A stretch of DNA of 64,000 bases from Pontiella desulfatans (GCF_900890425.1 NZ_CAAHFG010000001.1:2418001-2482000); one strand, 5' to 3'. Shown: positions 1-9,908, counted from the stretch's first letter. Notes: generated by a model from the sequence alone, not told the origin. Program-made: numbers and translations.

Positions 1-1402
1 CTGTTTTGGCCCGGCCCTTTTCCTTGTCGGACAGCTTGTCCCAATAGAGGACATGATTTCCTACGATGGGCACTTCCGGGAAGAGCGTTCCGGTTGCGCG
101 CTGCTCGGCGCCACGTTGGCCGACCTCCCCGAGCTTGGTGCGGGCGGACTCCGCCAGCGCCATCATTTCCGAAACCCGTTCCGGGTGCTGGGCGGCGACA
201 TCGATCTGCTCCGCCACATCCGTCTTTAGGTTGTAGAGTTGCGGAGTTGCAATATCCTTCTGCTTCTTCATCGACCAGAACGGCAACTGGGCCTGGGTGC
301 GCGGCAAATGCAGTTTCCAGTCGCCGACGCGCACGCACTGCAGATTTTCGCAGTTGTAGTAGTAGAACGGCTCATCGGGGGAACGAGCAATTGAACCACC
401 CGAGAACAGAGGTACCAGGGTGACCCCGTCATACTTCCGATCAGTCGGCATCGGCGCGCCGATCAGCTCGCTCAGCGTCGGAAACAGATCCATCGCCACG
501 ACAGGAACATCCGAAACCACCGGCTGCACCGTCCCCTTCCAATAAAGGATGAACGGCACGCGATGTCCGCCTTCCATTGAGACATATTTGGTGCCGCTGT
601 AGGGCTGGGCATATTTATTATTGGTCGGACCATTGTCCGAACTAAAAATGACCAGGGTGTTTTCCAGAATGCCGTTCGCCTCGAGTGCCTTCAAAATTTC
701 GCCGATGCCCCAGTCCGCTTCCTGGATCACATCGCCGCGCACTCCGTCCTTGGAGGAGCCCTTGAACCGGGCACCGGCTTTATAGGGCGTGTGCGGATAG
801 TTGTGCGCAAAATAGATAAAGAAAGGCCGGTCCTTGAACGCCCCGATGTGCTTCACCATGCGCTCGGTGTAGAGGGTCGTCATCTGCTCCAACGGGGTAT
901 GTTCGTAGACGACCTCCTTGCCGTCATAGAAGGCGGAATTATGCCCCATGTTGTCCGGCGCGCCGTAGTAATGATCAAACCCCTGATGGAAACAGGAAAA
1001 CTCTTCCTCCTTCCCCAGATGCCATTTGCCGACCATCGCCGTGGTGTAGCCCTGGGCCTTGAACTGTTCGGCAAGGGTGATTTCATCCGGGTTCAAACCG
1101 AGGAACCAGTGCGCTTCCCGATTCTGGTTAATGCCCATATAGAGGCCGCACCGTTGTGGATAGGCTCCCGTCAGGAAGGCCGCGCGCGACGGCGAGCAGA
1201 TGGACGCACCAGTGTGGAAATCCGTAAAGCGGATTCCCTCCGCCGCCATGCGGTCGATGTTCGGCGTCTTCACCTTGGTTGCGCCGTAGCAGCCCACATC
1301 GCTGTAGCCCATGTCATCCATCAGGATAAAGATCACATTGGGTTTCTGCGCGGCCTGTGCCGCCACAATCAGCATGCCCATCAAAATAACTAGTCTCTTC
1401 AC
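1..1402 (-). CDS. S1-family sulfatase, C-terminus beyond window edge
   Basis: Secreted or periplasmic arylsulfatase-type enzyme that would hydrolyse sulfate esters on a glycan. The reading frame is open from a GTG at 1402 to the left edge, giving about 467 residues without a stop. A short hydrophobic leader ending AAQAAQ precedes the metal-binding start of the fold, NVIFILMDDMGYSD. The formylglycine motif is CSPSR, followed by AAFLTG; GKWHLG and SSDNGP are also present. GTG at 1402 is preferred because it supplies the basic KR of a signal peptide; an ATG at 1381 is the alternative. It is the last visible gene of the minus-strand operon, 19 bp after the ThuA gene. Its nearest relative in the window is the sulfatase domain of the modular protein at 20360-24436, sharing the TGTLFPEVP stretch near the C-terminus. 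The exact substrate is unknown. Confidence 0.9.
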   Translation of the reverse strand, partial: MKRLVILMGMLIVAAQAAQKPNVIFILMDDMGYSDVGCYGATKVKTPNIDRMAAEGIRFTDFHTGASICSPSRAAFLTGAYPQRCGLYMGINQNREAHWFLGLNPDEITLAEQFKAQGYTTAMVGKWHLGKEEEFSCFHQGFDHYYGAPDNMGHNSAFYDGKEVVYEHTPLEQMTTLYTERMVKHIGAFKDRPFFIYFAHNYPHTPYKAGARFKGSSKDGVRGDVIQEADWGIGEILKALEANGILENTLVIFSSDNGPTNNKYAQPYSGTKYVSMEGGHRVPFILYWKGTVQPVVSDVPVVAMDLFPTLSELIGAPMPTDRKYDGVTLVPLFSGGSIARSPDEPFYYYNCENLQCVRVGDWKLHLPRTQAQLPFWSMKKQKDIATPQLYNLKTDVAEQIDVAAQHPERVSEMMALAESARTKLGEVGQRGAEQRATGTLFPEVPIVGNHVLYWDKLSDKEKGRAKT

Positions 1403-1421
1403 AGCTAATTCCGTCCCGCGC

Positions 1422-3050
1422 TCATTCGCTTGTCTTAATCATGTACTTAGCCGTCAAATGCCCGATCATGGTGTCCAACTCGGCATCACTGAGGGGACGG
1501 TCATAAATCAAAAACCGGGCTATCTCGCCATGGAAGGATTCTTTGCCCGGATGATTGATGGCATCGCGCTCCTGCCCGATCGCCATCTTCGAGGGATTGG
1601 CCTCCGGGTTTACGGGTACGGGCTTACGGTCCACCGGTTCCGAAGAGTTGACAAACAGTTCCAGGTTGACCACCTCCTGCCCCGCGCCCATACGCCCCAT
1701 GACCAAATAATATTTGTTCTCCTGCAAAGGCGTAGAACAGATGACCTGAGGATTCTTCTCATTCCAAAGGGGCTGCCTGCCTTTCACGGCGGCCGGCCAA
1801 CAGCGCGAGCCCATCCAAACGCGGTTGTCGTCCGTGAGATTTCCCCAGAATCCTTCATAGTTTGAACTGTTCTTCAGATTACCGAAAAATGAATTGACAT
1901 CCTTTTTACCCACATGCTGCCGGTAAGCACACATCACCGAAAACCAGGTATAACCACTACCGGTCAACATATGATCGAAGGCGTCTTCATCGTGATTCAA
2001 AAGCTCCTGCTCTTCGAAAACCAGGGTGTTGTTTCCTCCGATTCCTCCAACATTTAGCTTCAACGCAGGCCTGCCAGAGCCGGCGACCTTGCGACCTTCA
2101 TCGCGCTTCACAAACACATCGGCGGCATTTCCGGCCACCTGATTATGCCAGGCCCTGACCCGCCGGTCGTCCTCTACCTCGACGCCGACATTGGCATCCA
2201 GATCAAGAAAGAGTCCGTCTGCCACAGGCAGATTGGTTGACAATCTCTTCTCTGGCTGAGCTTCGGGAACGCCCACGCTGCCGCTTGTCCAAAGAATCGC
2301 CCCCTCGATCAACTGTTCAAAATCCGGATTGCTGTAAATTTCCGTAGTGTGTCCCAGTGAGGTAAAGAAGGAGCGGCCGCCGTCGTATTCCTGATACCAG
2401 ACGAAGGGATGATCGCCCCCCATCTTCTGGTTGGCCTTGCCCTGATAGGAACTCTCATCAAGGGAAATCAGCACATTGACCTTTTCCCGCGGATTGGAAT
2501 CAAAGATGTGCCACTCATCGGTGACAAACCATTCTTCCGGAAGATGCCGGGTTGAGGGATGGGTCCGATCTTCCACGACCAGCCGCGCCCGCTGCACCTT
2601 GGGGTGCCGGACCTGCCTGGCTCCGACCAAACCTTCATACCACGTCTGAAAAGAGCCACCCTCCTTCCAAAGCGCTGCGGCCGTGTGAACCCCCAGAAAA
2701 CCGCCACCATTCTGAATATACTGCCGCAGGGCCTCCTGCTCCGCGGGCTTCATCACCGGTCCCTTATTGCCGCAGTTGTTATTGAAGACCACGGTATCAA
2801 ACGTACTCAGGTCCAGCTCGGTCAGCTTGGATGCGTCCTCGGTTGAAACAATTTCCCAACCGTTCTTTTGGCCCAGCCGCTCAATCAACGCCTTCGCGTC
2901 CGGCATAGAGGCATGCTCATACCCATTATTCCCCTGAAAACTGAGCACCCGTATCGGTTTCTGTTCCTGGGCCTGGAGGAAAGAGAAGCCTCCGGCCAGT
3001 GACAAAACCGCAACCACTAGCGGAAAAAAAGTGCGCCCAGGAGTGTTCAT
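1422..3050 (-). CDS. Secreted ThuA-domain protein with C-terminal LamG-like domain
   Basis: 542 residues. A signal peptide (about 1-27, ending FLQAQ) is followed by a ThuA-like, class I glutamine amidotransferase-like fold (about 30-265), recognisable from VLSFQGNNGYEH, the GGGFLGVHTAAA stretch and a TSLGHTTEIYSNP block. The C-terminal half (about 285-540), with LDANVGVEVEDDRRVRAWHN and QERDAINHPGKESFHGEIAR followed by a YDRPLSDAEL end, resembles the concanavalin/LamG fold that binds carbohydrate or acts as a spacer. ThuA proteins are common in PVC polysaccharide gene clusters, but their reaction is poorly known; they are proposed to act in oxidation or processing of sugars. The start overlaps the upstream sulfatase stop by one base (TAATG), indicating translational coupling. 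Confidence 0.82.
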   Translation of the reverse strand: MNTPGRTFFPLVVAVLSLAGGFSFLQAQEQKPIRVLSFQGNNGYEHASMPDAKALIERLGQKNGWEIVSTEDASKLTELDLSTFDTVVFNNNCGNKGPVMKPAEQEALRQYIQNGGGFLGVHTAAALWKEGGSFQTWYEGLVGARQVRHPKVQRARLVVEDRTHPSTRHLPEEWFVTDEWHIFDSNPREKVNVLISLDESSYQGKANQKMGGDHPFVWYQEYDGGRSFFTSLGHTTEIYSNPDFEQLIEGAILWTSGSVGVPEAQPEKRLSTNLPVADGLFLDLDANVGVEVEDDRRVRAWHNQVAGNAADVFVKRDEGRKVAGSGRPALKLNVGGIGGNNTLVFEEQELLNHDEDAFDHMLTGSGYTWFSVMCAYRQHVGKKDVNSFFGNLKNSSNYEGFWGNLTDDNRVWMGSRCWPAAVKGRQPLWNEKNPQVICSTPLQENKYYLVMGRMGAGQEVVNLELFVNSSEPVDRKPVPVNPEANPSKMAIGQERDAINHPGKESFHGEIARFLIYDRPLSDAELDTMIGHLTAKYMIKTSE

Positions 3051-4483
3051 TATGAATTCTCCTTCTTCGTCTCGACTTCGCCCGACAGCGTGCGGCGCTT
3101 TGCGCCGAAGGTGCGGGCGTTTTCGCCAAAGGTGTCATGATCGCCGAGTTCCCGCCGAACTTGTTCCGCCAACTTCATCAGCTCGGCCACCTTTTCGGGA
3201 TGCTTCGCGGAAACATCGCTGGTTTCGCCGATGTCGGCATCCAGATCAAAGAGCATTGCCGACGGAATGCGGAGGGCATCGGCCTTGGCGATATGGTTCT
3301 TCCACTTGGTCGCAATGCTGGTCGGCACGGGTTCCGTATGCGGCAGCATCAGCTTCCACCTGCCGGAGCGCACCGCCCGCAAACAGTTGTGCTGATAGTA
3401 AAAATAGACCCGATCGAGACGGTCGGTCTCCCCATGCATCAGCGCCGAAATATCGACGCCGTCAATCACGCGATCCGACGGCGCCGCGCCGCCCGCCAGC
3501 TTGGCGATCGTCGGCATCATATCAATGGTCGCGGCCACTGCATCGCACTCGGTTCCGGCGGGAATTTTTCCCGGTGCACGCATAATGCAAGGAACACGCA
3601 GTCCGCCTTCCCAGCAACTGGTCTTCCCGCTGCGCAGCGGGTCTGCATGACCACCGTGATCCTTGCGGATGAGCCAAGGCCCGTTGTCACTGGTGAAAAT
3701 GATATAGGTATTCTCATCGAGCCCCAGCGCCTTCACCCGGTCGAGCAGGCGGCCGATATGAAAATCTAGTTCCTCGATCACATCGCCGTACAGGCCGCCC
3801 GCTGACTTCCCTTTAAAATCGGCCGATGCCGCCAGCTTGGTGTGCGGCATGGTATGCGCCAGATAAACGAAAAACGGTGTATCCTTCTTTTCTTCGATGA
3901 ACCGGATCGCTTCATCGGTATAGCGGCGGGTCAGGGTGGACATGTCCGCCTTCTGCTCAATCTCCTTGGTGCCGCGGATCAGTTTGACAAACTTATCGTT
4001 ACTGCCGGGTGTGCCGAAATAGGTATCGAACCCCTGATGCGGCGGGAGCAGTTCCGGTTTGTATTTTACCTGACTGTGCCCGGCCAGATCCCACTTGCCG
4101 AACGCCGCGGTTGCATAGCCCTGCGCCTTCAGCACTTCGGCAAGGGTGATTTCGTCGAGATGCAGTTCGGGGTGGATCGAATCGGGATCGTCCTGCCGGG
4201 CAAAGCGGATTGGATAGCACCCCGTCATGAGTGCGCCGCGCGACGGTCCGCAGACGGTCTGGGCATAGAAGCTGGTAAAGCGCATGCCTTCCGCCGCCAT
4301 CCGGTCGAGCCGCGGCGTCTTGATTTCGGGCGCCCCATAGCAACCTAGATCCTGATAGCCCTGATCATCAGAGAAGATAATGATGAAGTTGGGTTTATTG
4401 GCAGGCTGCTCTGCCCGGGCAGCACCCGTCGTCAGCATGGCGGCGCCTGCCCAAAGTGCAATCATTCGCGATGTCGTTTTCAT
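3050..4483 (-). CDS. S1-family sulfatase
   Basis: 477 residues, the usual size of a single-domain sulfatase. The signal peptide is about 1-24 (ending GAARA). NFIIIFSDDQGYQDLGCYG supplies the N-terminal calcium ligands. The formylglycine motif is CGPSR with Cys at about 78, then GALMTGCYP. GKWDLAGH replaces the more common GKWHLG. FTSDNGPW and a C-terminal GRWKLMLPHTEP segment complete the fold. It lies in the left operon between the GH29 fucosidase (11 bp gap) and the ThuA gene (1-base overlap), so it probably removes sulfate from the same oligosaccharide. Activation needs a formylglycine-generating enzyme or anaerobic sulfatase maturase, neither of which is in this window. Sulfate position and sugar cannot be told from sequence. 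Confidence 0.93.
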   Translation of the reverse strand: MKTTSRMIALWAGAAMLTTGAARAEQPANKPNFIIIFSDDQGYQDLGCYGAPEIKTPRLDRMAAEGMRFTSFYAQTVCGPSRGALMTGCYPIRFARQDDPDSIHPELHLDEITLAEVLKAQGYATAAFGKWDLAGHSQVKYKPELLPPHQGFDTYFGTPGSNDKFVKLIRGTKEIEQKADMSTLTRRYTDEAIRFIEEKKDTPFFVYLAHTMPHTKLAASADFKGKSAGGLYGDVIEELDFHIGRLLDRVKALGLDENTYIIFTSDNGPWLIRKDHGGHADPLRSGKTSCWEGGLRVPCIMRAPGKIPAGTECDAVAATIDMMPTIAKLAGGAAPSDRVIDGVDISALMHGETDRLDRVYFYYQHNCLRAVRSGRWKLMLPHTEPVPTSIATKWKNHIAKADALRIPSAMLFDLDADIGETSDVSAKHPEKVAELMKLAEQVRRELGDHDTFGENARTFGAKRRTLSGEVETKKENS

Positions 4484-4494
4484 TTAAGCCTTCC

Positions 4495-6261
4495 TTAGTC
4501 CGCCACCGGCACAAATAGAACCGTCTTGAGGTTGAACAGGGCTTTCCCCCGAGTCTTTCCGAAGCCGACAGTACAGGTCGTTGCTCCGACCTGATCCAGT
4601 TTGACCACCCCCAGATCCATCGTCTGGAAGGCCCGCCAATTTTTCGTGGGAGCCACCTGGGCCTTCAGTGTCTTGCCGCCAACGGTTAGTTGCACATCGC
4701 TTCCACTATACTTTTTATCGCAGGCATAGAGAATTTTCACCGCATAGGTTCCGGGTGCCGGCACATTCAGCGTCCACGAAGCGGTATCGGAAGGGTCCGT
4801 CCAAAAACCGATATACGTGTTGTCTTCAAGCTTGTTCACCTTCCCGCTCAACTGGGCGGCGGGTGCCTGCAAAACCAACTCATTCCCTGTTAGCCCTAGA
4901 TCAACAGACGGCGCAGCCGCTTTCTTTATACCGCCGTACTTAATCCTCACCACCGTTGCCAGCGGGGAGGCCGCGGCAGACGAGAGATCGAGTTCCACCC
5001 CGGCTTTCGTAATCGTGGAAGGAAGTGCCGCCCCGTCATAGGTAAAAGCCTCGGCCCGATCGGCAGAAACCCCTTTCACCAGCAGTTTGCCGCTTTCAGG
5101 CCAGGTGAAGATGTAGGCGAACAGTTCGCCCTTTTCCGGGGACGATTCCTTGGTTTGTGCCAAGCAACCCCAGCTCTGCGCGGGCAAATCGACATACTCG
5201 GTGCCGTAAACCGCCTCGCTGTGCGCCGCGTTCCACTCCCCCATCTCCTTGAGCTGGCGGATCGATTCAGCTGGCCACGAACCATTCGCTTGCGGGCCGA
5301 CGTTCAGCAGCAAGTTGCCGCCTTTCGTGTTGATATCAATCAGCTTTTGGACCAGCACCTCCGTGCTTTTCCAGTTGGTATCGCTCTTCTTGAATCCCCA
5401 CGAATGGTTGACGGTCCAACACGCCTCCCAAATATGATCAAGCGCAGCGCCCGGTGTTTGGTTTTCCGGCGTTCCGTAGTCCTTCTTAAACTCTTTTCGC
5501 TTGGCGACCCGGTTGTTGATGACCAGCTTGGGATCCAGTTCGCGGAGATAGTTGTAGAGATCGATTCCGTCCTCCATCGTCCACCACTTTGTCCAGTCGC
5601 CATCGAACCACATCACCGCAGGCTGATACCGCTCAATCAGTTCCTTCAACTGCGCCTTCATGTAGGTTACATAGCCTTCCTTGTCGTTCATCGGTGTTTG
5701 ATTGCTGGCCTGCTCGGCGCGTTGGGACGGATGGTGCCAATCAATGATGGAATAATAGGTGCCGAACTTGAGTCCGTATTTCTCACAGGCGGCTTTTAGC
5801 TCGCCCAGGATATCGCGGTCAAAACCGGTCGCCTCCCCCAGGTCGTATTCCGTGTAGGCGCTGTCCCAGAGGCAGAACCCTTCGTGATGCTTGGTGGTGA
5901 TCACCATATACCTCATCCCGGCCTCTTTGGCGGTCTTCACCCAAAGATCGGCATCCAGCTTATCCGGACGGAAGCCCGCCGCGAGCGGAATATATTCCTC
6001 GGGCGTAATGCTGCCCCAGCGCTGAATCCACTCCGCATATTTCTGAACGGGCTTCCCTTTCCATTCGCCGCCCAGCGTTGAGTAAACGCCATAATGGATG
6101 AAGAGACCGAACTGCGCATCGGTAAACCATTGCATGCGCTCGGCAAAGGCCTGCTCGCTTTCCGGAAGCATCTCCGTTTCAGCGCTCGAGCTCAATGTGG
6201 CGATCAGACTGCCAGCCAACGCAAGCATCACGGTTTTATTGATTCGTTTCATCCTATTCAC
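4495..6261 (-). CDS. Alpha-L-fucosidase, GH29 family
   Basis: 588 residues. A signal peptide of about 27 residues (ending SSSAE) is followed by the GH29 TIM barrel (about 30-390): FGLFIHYGVYS, TTKHHEGFCLWDS (about 122-134), a YYSIIDWHHP stretch and VMWFDGDW, whose Asp at about 220 is the expected nucleophile. GGNLLLNVGPQANG closes the barrel. The C-terminal part (about 395-588) is a pair of beta-sandwich domains, the last resembling a small carbohydrate-binding module. GH29 enzymes are retaining exo-acting alpha-L-fucosidases, and some homologues act on related L-sugars. The start overlaps the upstream sulfatase stop by four bases (ATGA), and a sulfatase follows 11 bp downstream, which suggests stepwise desulfation and defucosylation of one glycan. 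Confidence 0.93.
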   Translation of the reverse strand: MNRMKRINKTVMLALAGSLIATLSSSAETEMLPESEQAFAERMQWFTDAQFGLFIHYGVYSTLGGEWKGKPVQKYAEWIQRWGSITPEEYIPLAAGFRPDKLDADLWVKTAKEAGMRYMVITTKHHEGFCLWDSAYTEYDLGEATGFDRDILGELKAACEKYGLKFGTYYSIIDWHHPSQRAEQASNQTPMNDKEGYVTYMKAQLKELIERYQPAVMWFDGDWTKWWTMEDGIDLYNYLRELDPKLVINNRVAKRKEFKKDYGTPENQTPGAALDHIWEACWTVNHSWGFKKSDTNWKSTEVLVQKLIDINTKGGNLLLNVGPQANGSWPAESIRQLKEMGEWNAAHSEAVYGTEYVDLPAQSWGCLAQTKESSPEKGELFAYIFTWPESGKLLVKGVSADRAEAFTYDGAALPSTITKAGVELDLSSAAASPLATVVRIKYGGIKKAAAPSVDLGLTGNELVLQAPAAQLSGKVNKLEDNTYIGFWTDPSDTASWTLNVPAPGTYAVKILYACDKKYSGSDVQLTVGGKTLKAQVAPTKNWRAFQTMDLGVVKLDQVGATTCTVGFGKTRGKALFNLKTVLFVPVAD

Positions 6262-7856
6262 CTGCTTTTCTTTTTTTTCTGCGATGTACGTTCCGAAGCC
6301 GGGGGCTTTGCGGGCTCATGGCTCTTCAGCAACGCCTGCATTTCCTGAACAACTTCAGGATACTGGTTATAAAGGTTCGTCGTTTGGTTAACGTCGGCCT
6401 CGATATCGTAGAGCTGGGCGGGCGGCGCTCCCGTTTTGATCTTCCCGCCTTCAATGTCGCTATTCACGTTTCCGACAAAGGATACACATGCCGGCCCGCC
6501 GGCTGCATGGGTGCCCGGGGCTCCTTTAAAACCGCCGCTCCCCTGCCCCGGGATGTAGATCCACTTGCCTTTGCGAATGGATAGGTGGGTGCGCCTGAAG
6601 GGGCAAAGCACCAGCGTGTCCCGCAAGGGGGCGGCCGGATCACCCACCAGGGCCGGCAGCACATTGATGCTGTCGGCGAGCTGTTTCTTTTCCACGGTCT
6701 GCCCCGTGATTGCGGCAAAGGTGGCCAGCATGTCCACCCCGCTAATCAACTGCCCGGACACCGTGTTCGGCTGGATGTTGCCCGGCCACGTGGCAATGAA
6801 CGGCACCCGCTGGCCGCCTTCCCAAACGCCGAACTTGAACCCTAGCAGCTCGCCGTTCTGCCGGTGCCCGGCGGCAAAAGCATCCTGTCCACCGGTGTTG
6901 AACATGCCGCCGTTGTCGCTGGTGACGATCACCAGCGTATTTTCGGTCAGGCCGTTTTCTTCCAGGCACTTCATCAGTTCGCCGACCATCCAGTCGAACT
7001 CATGGATAAAGTCGCCGTAGAGCCCCGCCTGACTGGTTCCTTTAAACTGCGGCGCCGGGGTGAACGGATGGTGGATATTCGTGGTCGGAAAATAGAGGAA
7101 GAACGGTTTTTCTTTATTTCCTTCAATCCATTTGACGGCCTTCTCCGTGAGCAGCATCCCCGTCTTTTCATCGTCGTAAATCGCATGCGCCTTCTTCGCG
7201 CCGCCAAACTGGTTTGCCGTTTTCTTGCCGGCCTCGGGCGGATACGTTGTGGTCTTCGACGGCGTTATCCCCTTGCCGAAAACCAATGGATCATTCGGGT
7301 CATAGCCGACGATCGCGTCATTCTCTACGTAGACGTAGGGGAAACCGCTGTTCACCTTCGGCACCCCGAAATAATAATCGAACCCCAGCTCCAGCGGCCC
7401 CGGACGCAGCGGCTTGTTCCAGTCGGTCTTTCCGGTTCCGAACCCCAGATGCCATTTGCCGACCGCCGCCGTGGCATAGCCCTTGTTTTTGAACAGCTGG
7501 GCGAGCGTGAGTTTGTCGGCATCGATCAGCAACGACTGCGAATGGCTGCACGGCCCCCAGATTCCTTTGCCGCCCTGCGCCCGAAACGGATACTCCCCGG
7601 TCAGCAACCCGTAGCGCGACGGTGTGCAGACGGCCGACGCCGAGTGCGCGTCGGTGAAGCGTCGGCCTTGGGAGGCCAGCTTGTCGATATTCGGCGTCTG
7701 CACTTTCGTCGCGCCGTAGCAACCGAGATCGCCATAGCCGAGATCGTCGGCAAAGATCAAAACCACGTTTGGCGGATTCTCAGCAAGGACCACCTGCGCG
7801 GACAGAGCGGCAAGACAAAACAGGCCTGCTTCAAAAATGGTTTTTCTGTTCATCAT
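6258..7856 (-). CDS. S1-family sulfatase, arylsulfatase A-like
   Basis: 532 residues with a signal peptide of about 25 residues (ending VVLAE). Fold landmarks are NVVLIFADDLGYGDLGCYG, the formylglycine motif CTPSR with Cys at about 77 followed by YGLLTG, GKWHLGFG, a FGVPKVNSG segment, TTNIHHPFTP and TSDNGGM. The GVPKVNSG and IHHPF segments are shared almost residue for residue with the modular sulfatase at 17214-20348, so the two are close paralogues, one with and one without N-terminal modules. The tail is basic (about eight K/R). Start and stop overlap both neighbours by four bases (ATGA), so translation is coupled with the sulfatase-esterase upstream and the fucosidase downstream. Confidence 0.93.
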   Translation of the reverse strand: MMNRKTIFEAGLFCLAALSAQVVLAENPPNVVLIFADDLGYGDLGCYGATKVQTPNIDKLASQGRRFTDAHSASAVCTPSRYGLLTGEYPFRAQGGKGIWGPCSHSQSLLIDADKLTLAQLFKNKGYATAAVGKWHLGFGTGKTDWNKPLRPGPLELGFDYYFGVPKVNSGFPYVYVENDAIVGYDPNDPLVFGKGITPSKTTTYPPEAGKKTANQFGGAKKAHAIYDDEKTGMLLTEKAVKWIEGNKEKPFFLYFPTTNIHHPFTPAPQFKGTSQAGLYGDFIHEFDWMVGELMKCLEENGLTENTLVIVTSDNGGMFNTGGQDAFAAGHRQNGELLGFKFGVWEGGQRVPFIATWPGNIQPNTVSGQLISGVDMLATFAAITGQTVEKKQLADSINVLPALVGDPAAPLRDTLVLCPFRRTHLSIRKGKWIYIPGQGSGGFKGAPGTHAAGGPACVSFVGNVNSDIEGGKIKTGAPPAQLYDIEADVNQTTNLYNQYPEVVQEMQALLKSHEPAKPPASERTSQKKKKSR

Positions 7857-9886
7857 TTTTTCACCTGTCGCGTAATGACGGTTGCGACGGTTTTGGCGAT
7901 GATCCCTGCGCCCTCGGGCCCGGGATGCAATCCATCCGGAAACAGTTCCGACCGATTGCTCAACACGGTATTGAGGTCGATCACCTTGACGCCGGCCTGT
8001 TCGGAGACCTCAGTCACCAGCGGAATAATATCATTTTTCAGAACCGCATCCGTCATTTCTTTATGCGGAGAATAAATGGGGGAAGAATAGCAAATCCAAA
8101 CGGTTGGTTTACGATCCAATCGTTGGAAACTGCGAATCAACTCTACATAGTTTGGAACGAACTCCGCCTTGTTCTTCCCAATATTCCCAGGGCGGGTATC
8201 ATTCGTTCCGAGTTTGATGACCACTACATCCGGGTTGAACTTGAGCGCCGCTTTATATTGCGGTGCCCGCCAATACGGGGCGTGCCCCTTCTTCAACACC
8301 GTCGCCCCGTTTTTGCCAAAATTACCGACAACGTATGGATCGCCCAACAGGGTTTGAAGCTGGGCGGGATAGCTCTCCTTCGCTCGATTCTCGATCCCAA
8401 ACCCATAGGTAATGCTATCCCCCACGCAGGCAACCCGGATCTGTTTCGGCTGAGCAACTGCAACGGCCGCCGCAGTTACCTGATTCAAAACCGAGCCCTC
8501 GCCTTTATCCTGAGGGTTGACCAGGCCATGGGGGCGCTGATCCGATCCGGCAACATCGACATCGCCGAGCTCGGCGCGGGTGCGCTCCGCTTCCTTCATC
8601 AATTCGGCGGCGACCTCCGGATGCGTCGAAAGCACATTCTTTTCCTCGCCGACATCGGCATCGAGATCAAACAGCAGCGGCTCTTGCAGCGTGAGGTAGG
8701 GTTTCCGCGGCCCGCCCCCGTTTTTTGCCCAGTAGGGCTGATCGGCGGTGGTGCGCGGCAGATGAATTTTCCATTGTTCGTTGCGCACGCCCTGCAGGTT
8801 TACCCCGTTGTAATAATAAAAATATTGATGCGGGCTTTGCGTGGTCTTCCCCGTCAGCAGGTCGATAATGTTTTTCCCGTCGAGCGTGCGATCCTTCGGT
8901 AGCTCGGCCCCCGCCACATGGCAGAACAAGGGGAGCAAGTCCAAGCTGGAGATCATGGCGTCCGAAACCTGCCCGGCGGGAATATGCCCCGGCCAAGAGA
9001 AGATTGCCGGAACCCGGTGGCCGCCTTCCATGGTGACATACTTTCCGCCGCGCAACGGATTCGCCGACCCGTGCCGGGCGGGGCCGTTGTCCGACATGAA
9101 TACCACCAGCGTGTTGGTGGCGATTCCGGCCTCCTCCACGGCGGCCAGCACTTGGCCGACGCTGGAATCGAGTTCCTTCACGAAATCACCGAAGACTCCG
9201 CCGCCTTGCTTCCCGGAGGTTCCTTTAAAGGCACTGCTGGGCAAAATCGGATCGTGGGCAATGTGATGCGCAAAGTAGACAAAGAACGGCTCGTCGTGAT
9301 CCTGCTTGATAAATTCGACGATCTCGTCGGTGTAGAGCTTCGTTACCTTTTCAAAAGGAACGTTCTTTTCCAGCACCTCGCGGTTGCGGTAGATCGTGCG
9401 TTCATCCGCTCGATCTTTTTGGGTGCTGTAATTGCTGTACAGCCCGAGGTATTCATCGAAGCCGGCATCGAGTGGATGGGAACCGTCCACATGAAATCCG
9501 AGGTGCCACTTGCCAACCATCTTTGTGCGGTAGCCGGCCGACTTCAGCAACTCCGCCAAGGTGACCTCTTCCGAAGCGATTCCGTATTGCTCATATTTCG
9601 GGAACGGGTGCCGCGAAATCGGATGCCCGCAGCGCATGGGATAGCGCCCGGTCAGCAACGCCGCCCGCGAAGGGCCGCACACATTGGCCGCCACCAGGCA
9701 ATCGGTCGCGCGCAAGCCACCACGGGCCATCCGGTCGATCTCCGGGGTACCCAGCTTCGAGCCATAGCAGCCCACATCGCCATAGCCTAAGTCATCGGCC
9801 AAGATGAGGACGATGTTGGGCGGAGTCGCCAAACAGGCGGAAGCCAGGCCGACCGCGAGGGTCCTTATTAATAATTTAATCATCAT
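7853..9886 (-). CDS. Bifunctional secreted S1 sulfatase fused to SGNH/GDSL esterase
   Basis: 677 residues, about 200 longer than a simple sulfatase. After a signal peptide (about 1-20), the sulfatase domain spans about 22-450: NIVLILADDLGYGDVGCYG, formylglycine motif CGPSR with Cys at about 70, GKWHLGFH, and MSDNGPARHG. A short linker leads to an SGNH-hydrolase domain (about 475-677) with the GDSIT nucleophile block, a GNFGKNGAT Gly block, the KLGTND block and DGLHPGPEG carrying the catalytic Asp/His. All four SGNH blocks look intact. The fusion implies coupled removal of sulfate and an O-acyl group, probably acetyl, from the same glycan. It is coupled by ATGA to the next sulfatase. A read-through of two ancestral genes is unlikely because one frame is maintained throughout. 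Confidence 0.9.
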   Translation of the reverse strand: MMIKLLIRTLAVGLASACLATPPNIVLILADDLGYGDVGCYGSKLGTPEIDRMARGGLRATDCLVAANVCGPSRAALLTGRYPMRCGHPISRHPFPKYEQYGIASEEVTLAELLKSAGYRTKMVGKWHLGFHVDGSHPLDAGFDEYLGLYSNYSTQKDRADERTIYRNREVLEKNVPFEKVTKLYTDEIVEFIKQDHDEPFFVYFAHHIAHDPILPSSAFKGTSGKQGGGVFGDFVKELDSSVGQVLAAVEEAGIATNTLVVFMSDNGPARHGSANPLRGGKYVTMEGGHRVPAIFSWPGHIPAGQVSDAMISSLDLLPLFCHVAGAELPKDRTLDGKNIIDLLTGKTTQSPHQYFYYYNGVNLQGVRNEQWKIHLPRTTADQPYWAKNGGGPRKPYLTLQEPLLFDLDADVGEEKNVLSTHPEVAAELMKEAERTRAELGDVDVAGSDQRPHGLVNPQDKGEGSVLNQVTAAAVAVAQPKQIRVACVGDSITYGFGIENRAKESYPAQLQTLLGDPYVVGNFGKNGATVLKKGHAPYWRAPQYKAALKFNPDVVVIKLGTNDTRPGNIGKNKAEFVPNYVELIRSFQRLDRKPTVWICYSSPIYSPHKEMTDAVLKNDIIPLVTEVSEQAGVKVIDLNTVLSNRSELFPDGLHPGPEGAGIIAKTVATVITRQVKK

Positions 9887-9908
9887 CTACCCGAGTTGAT
9901 TAATGGCT

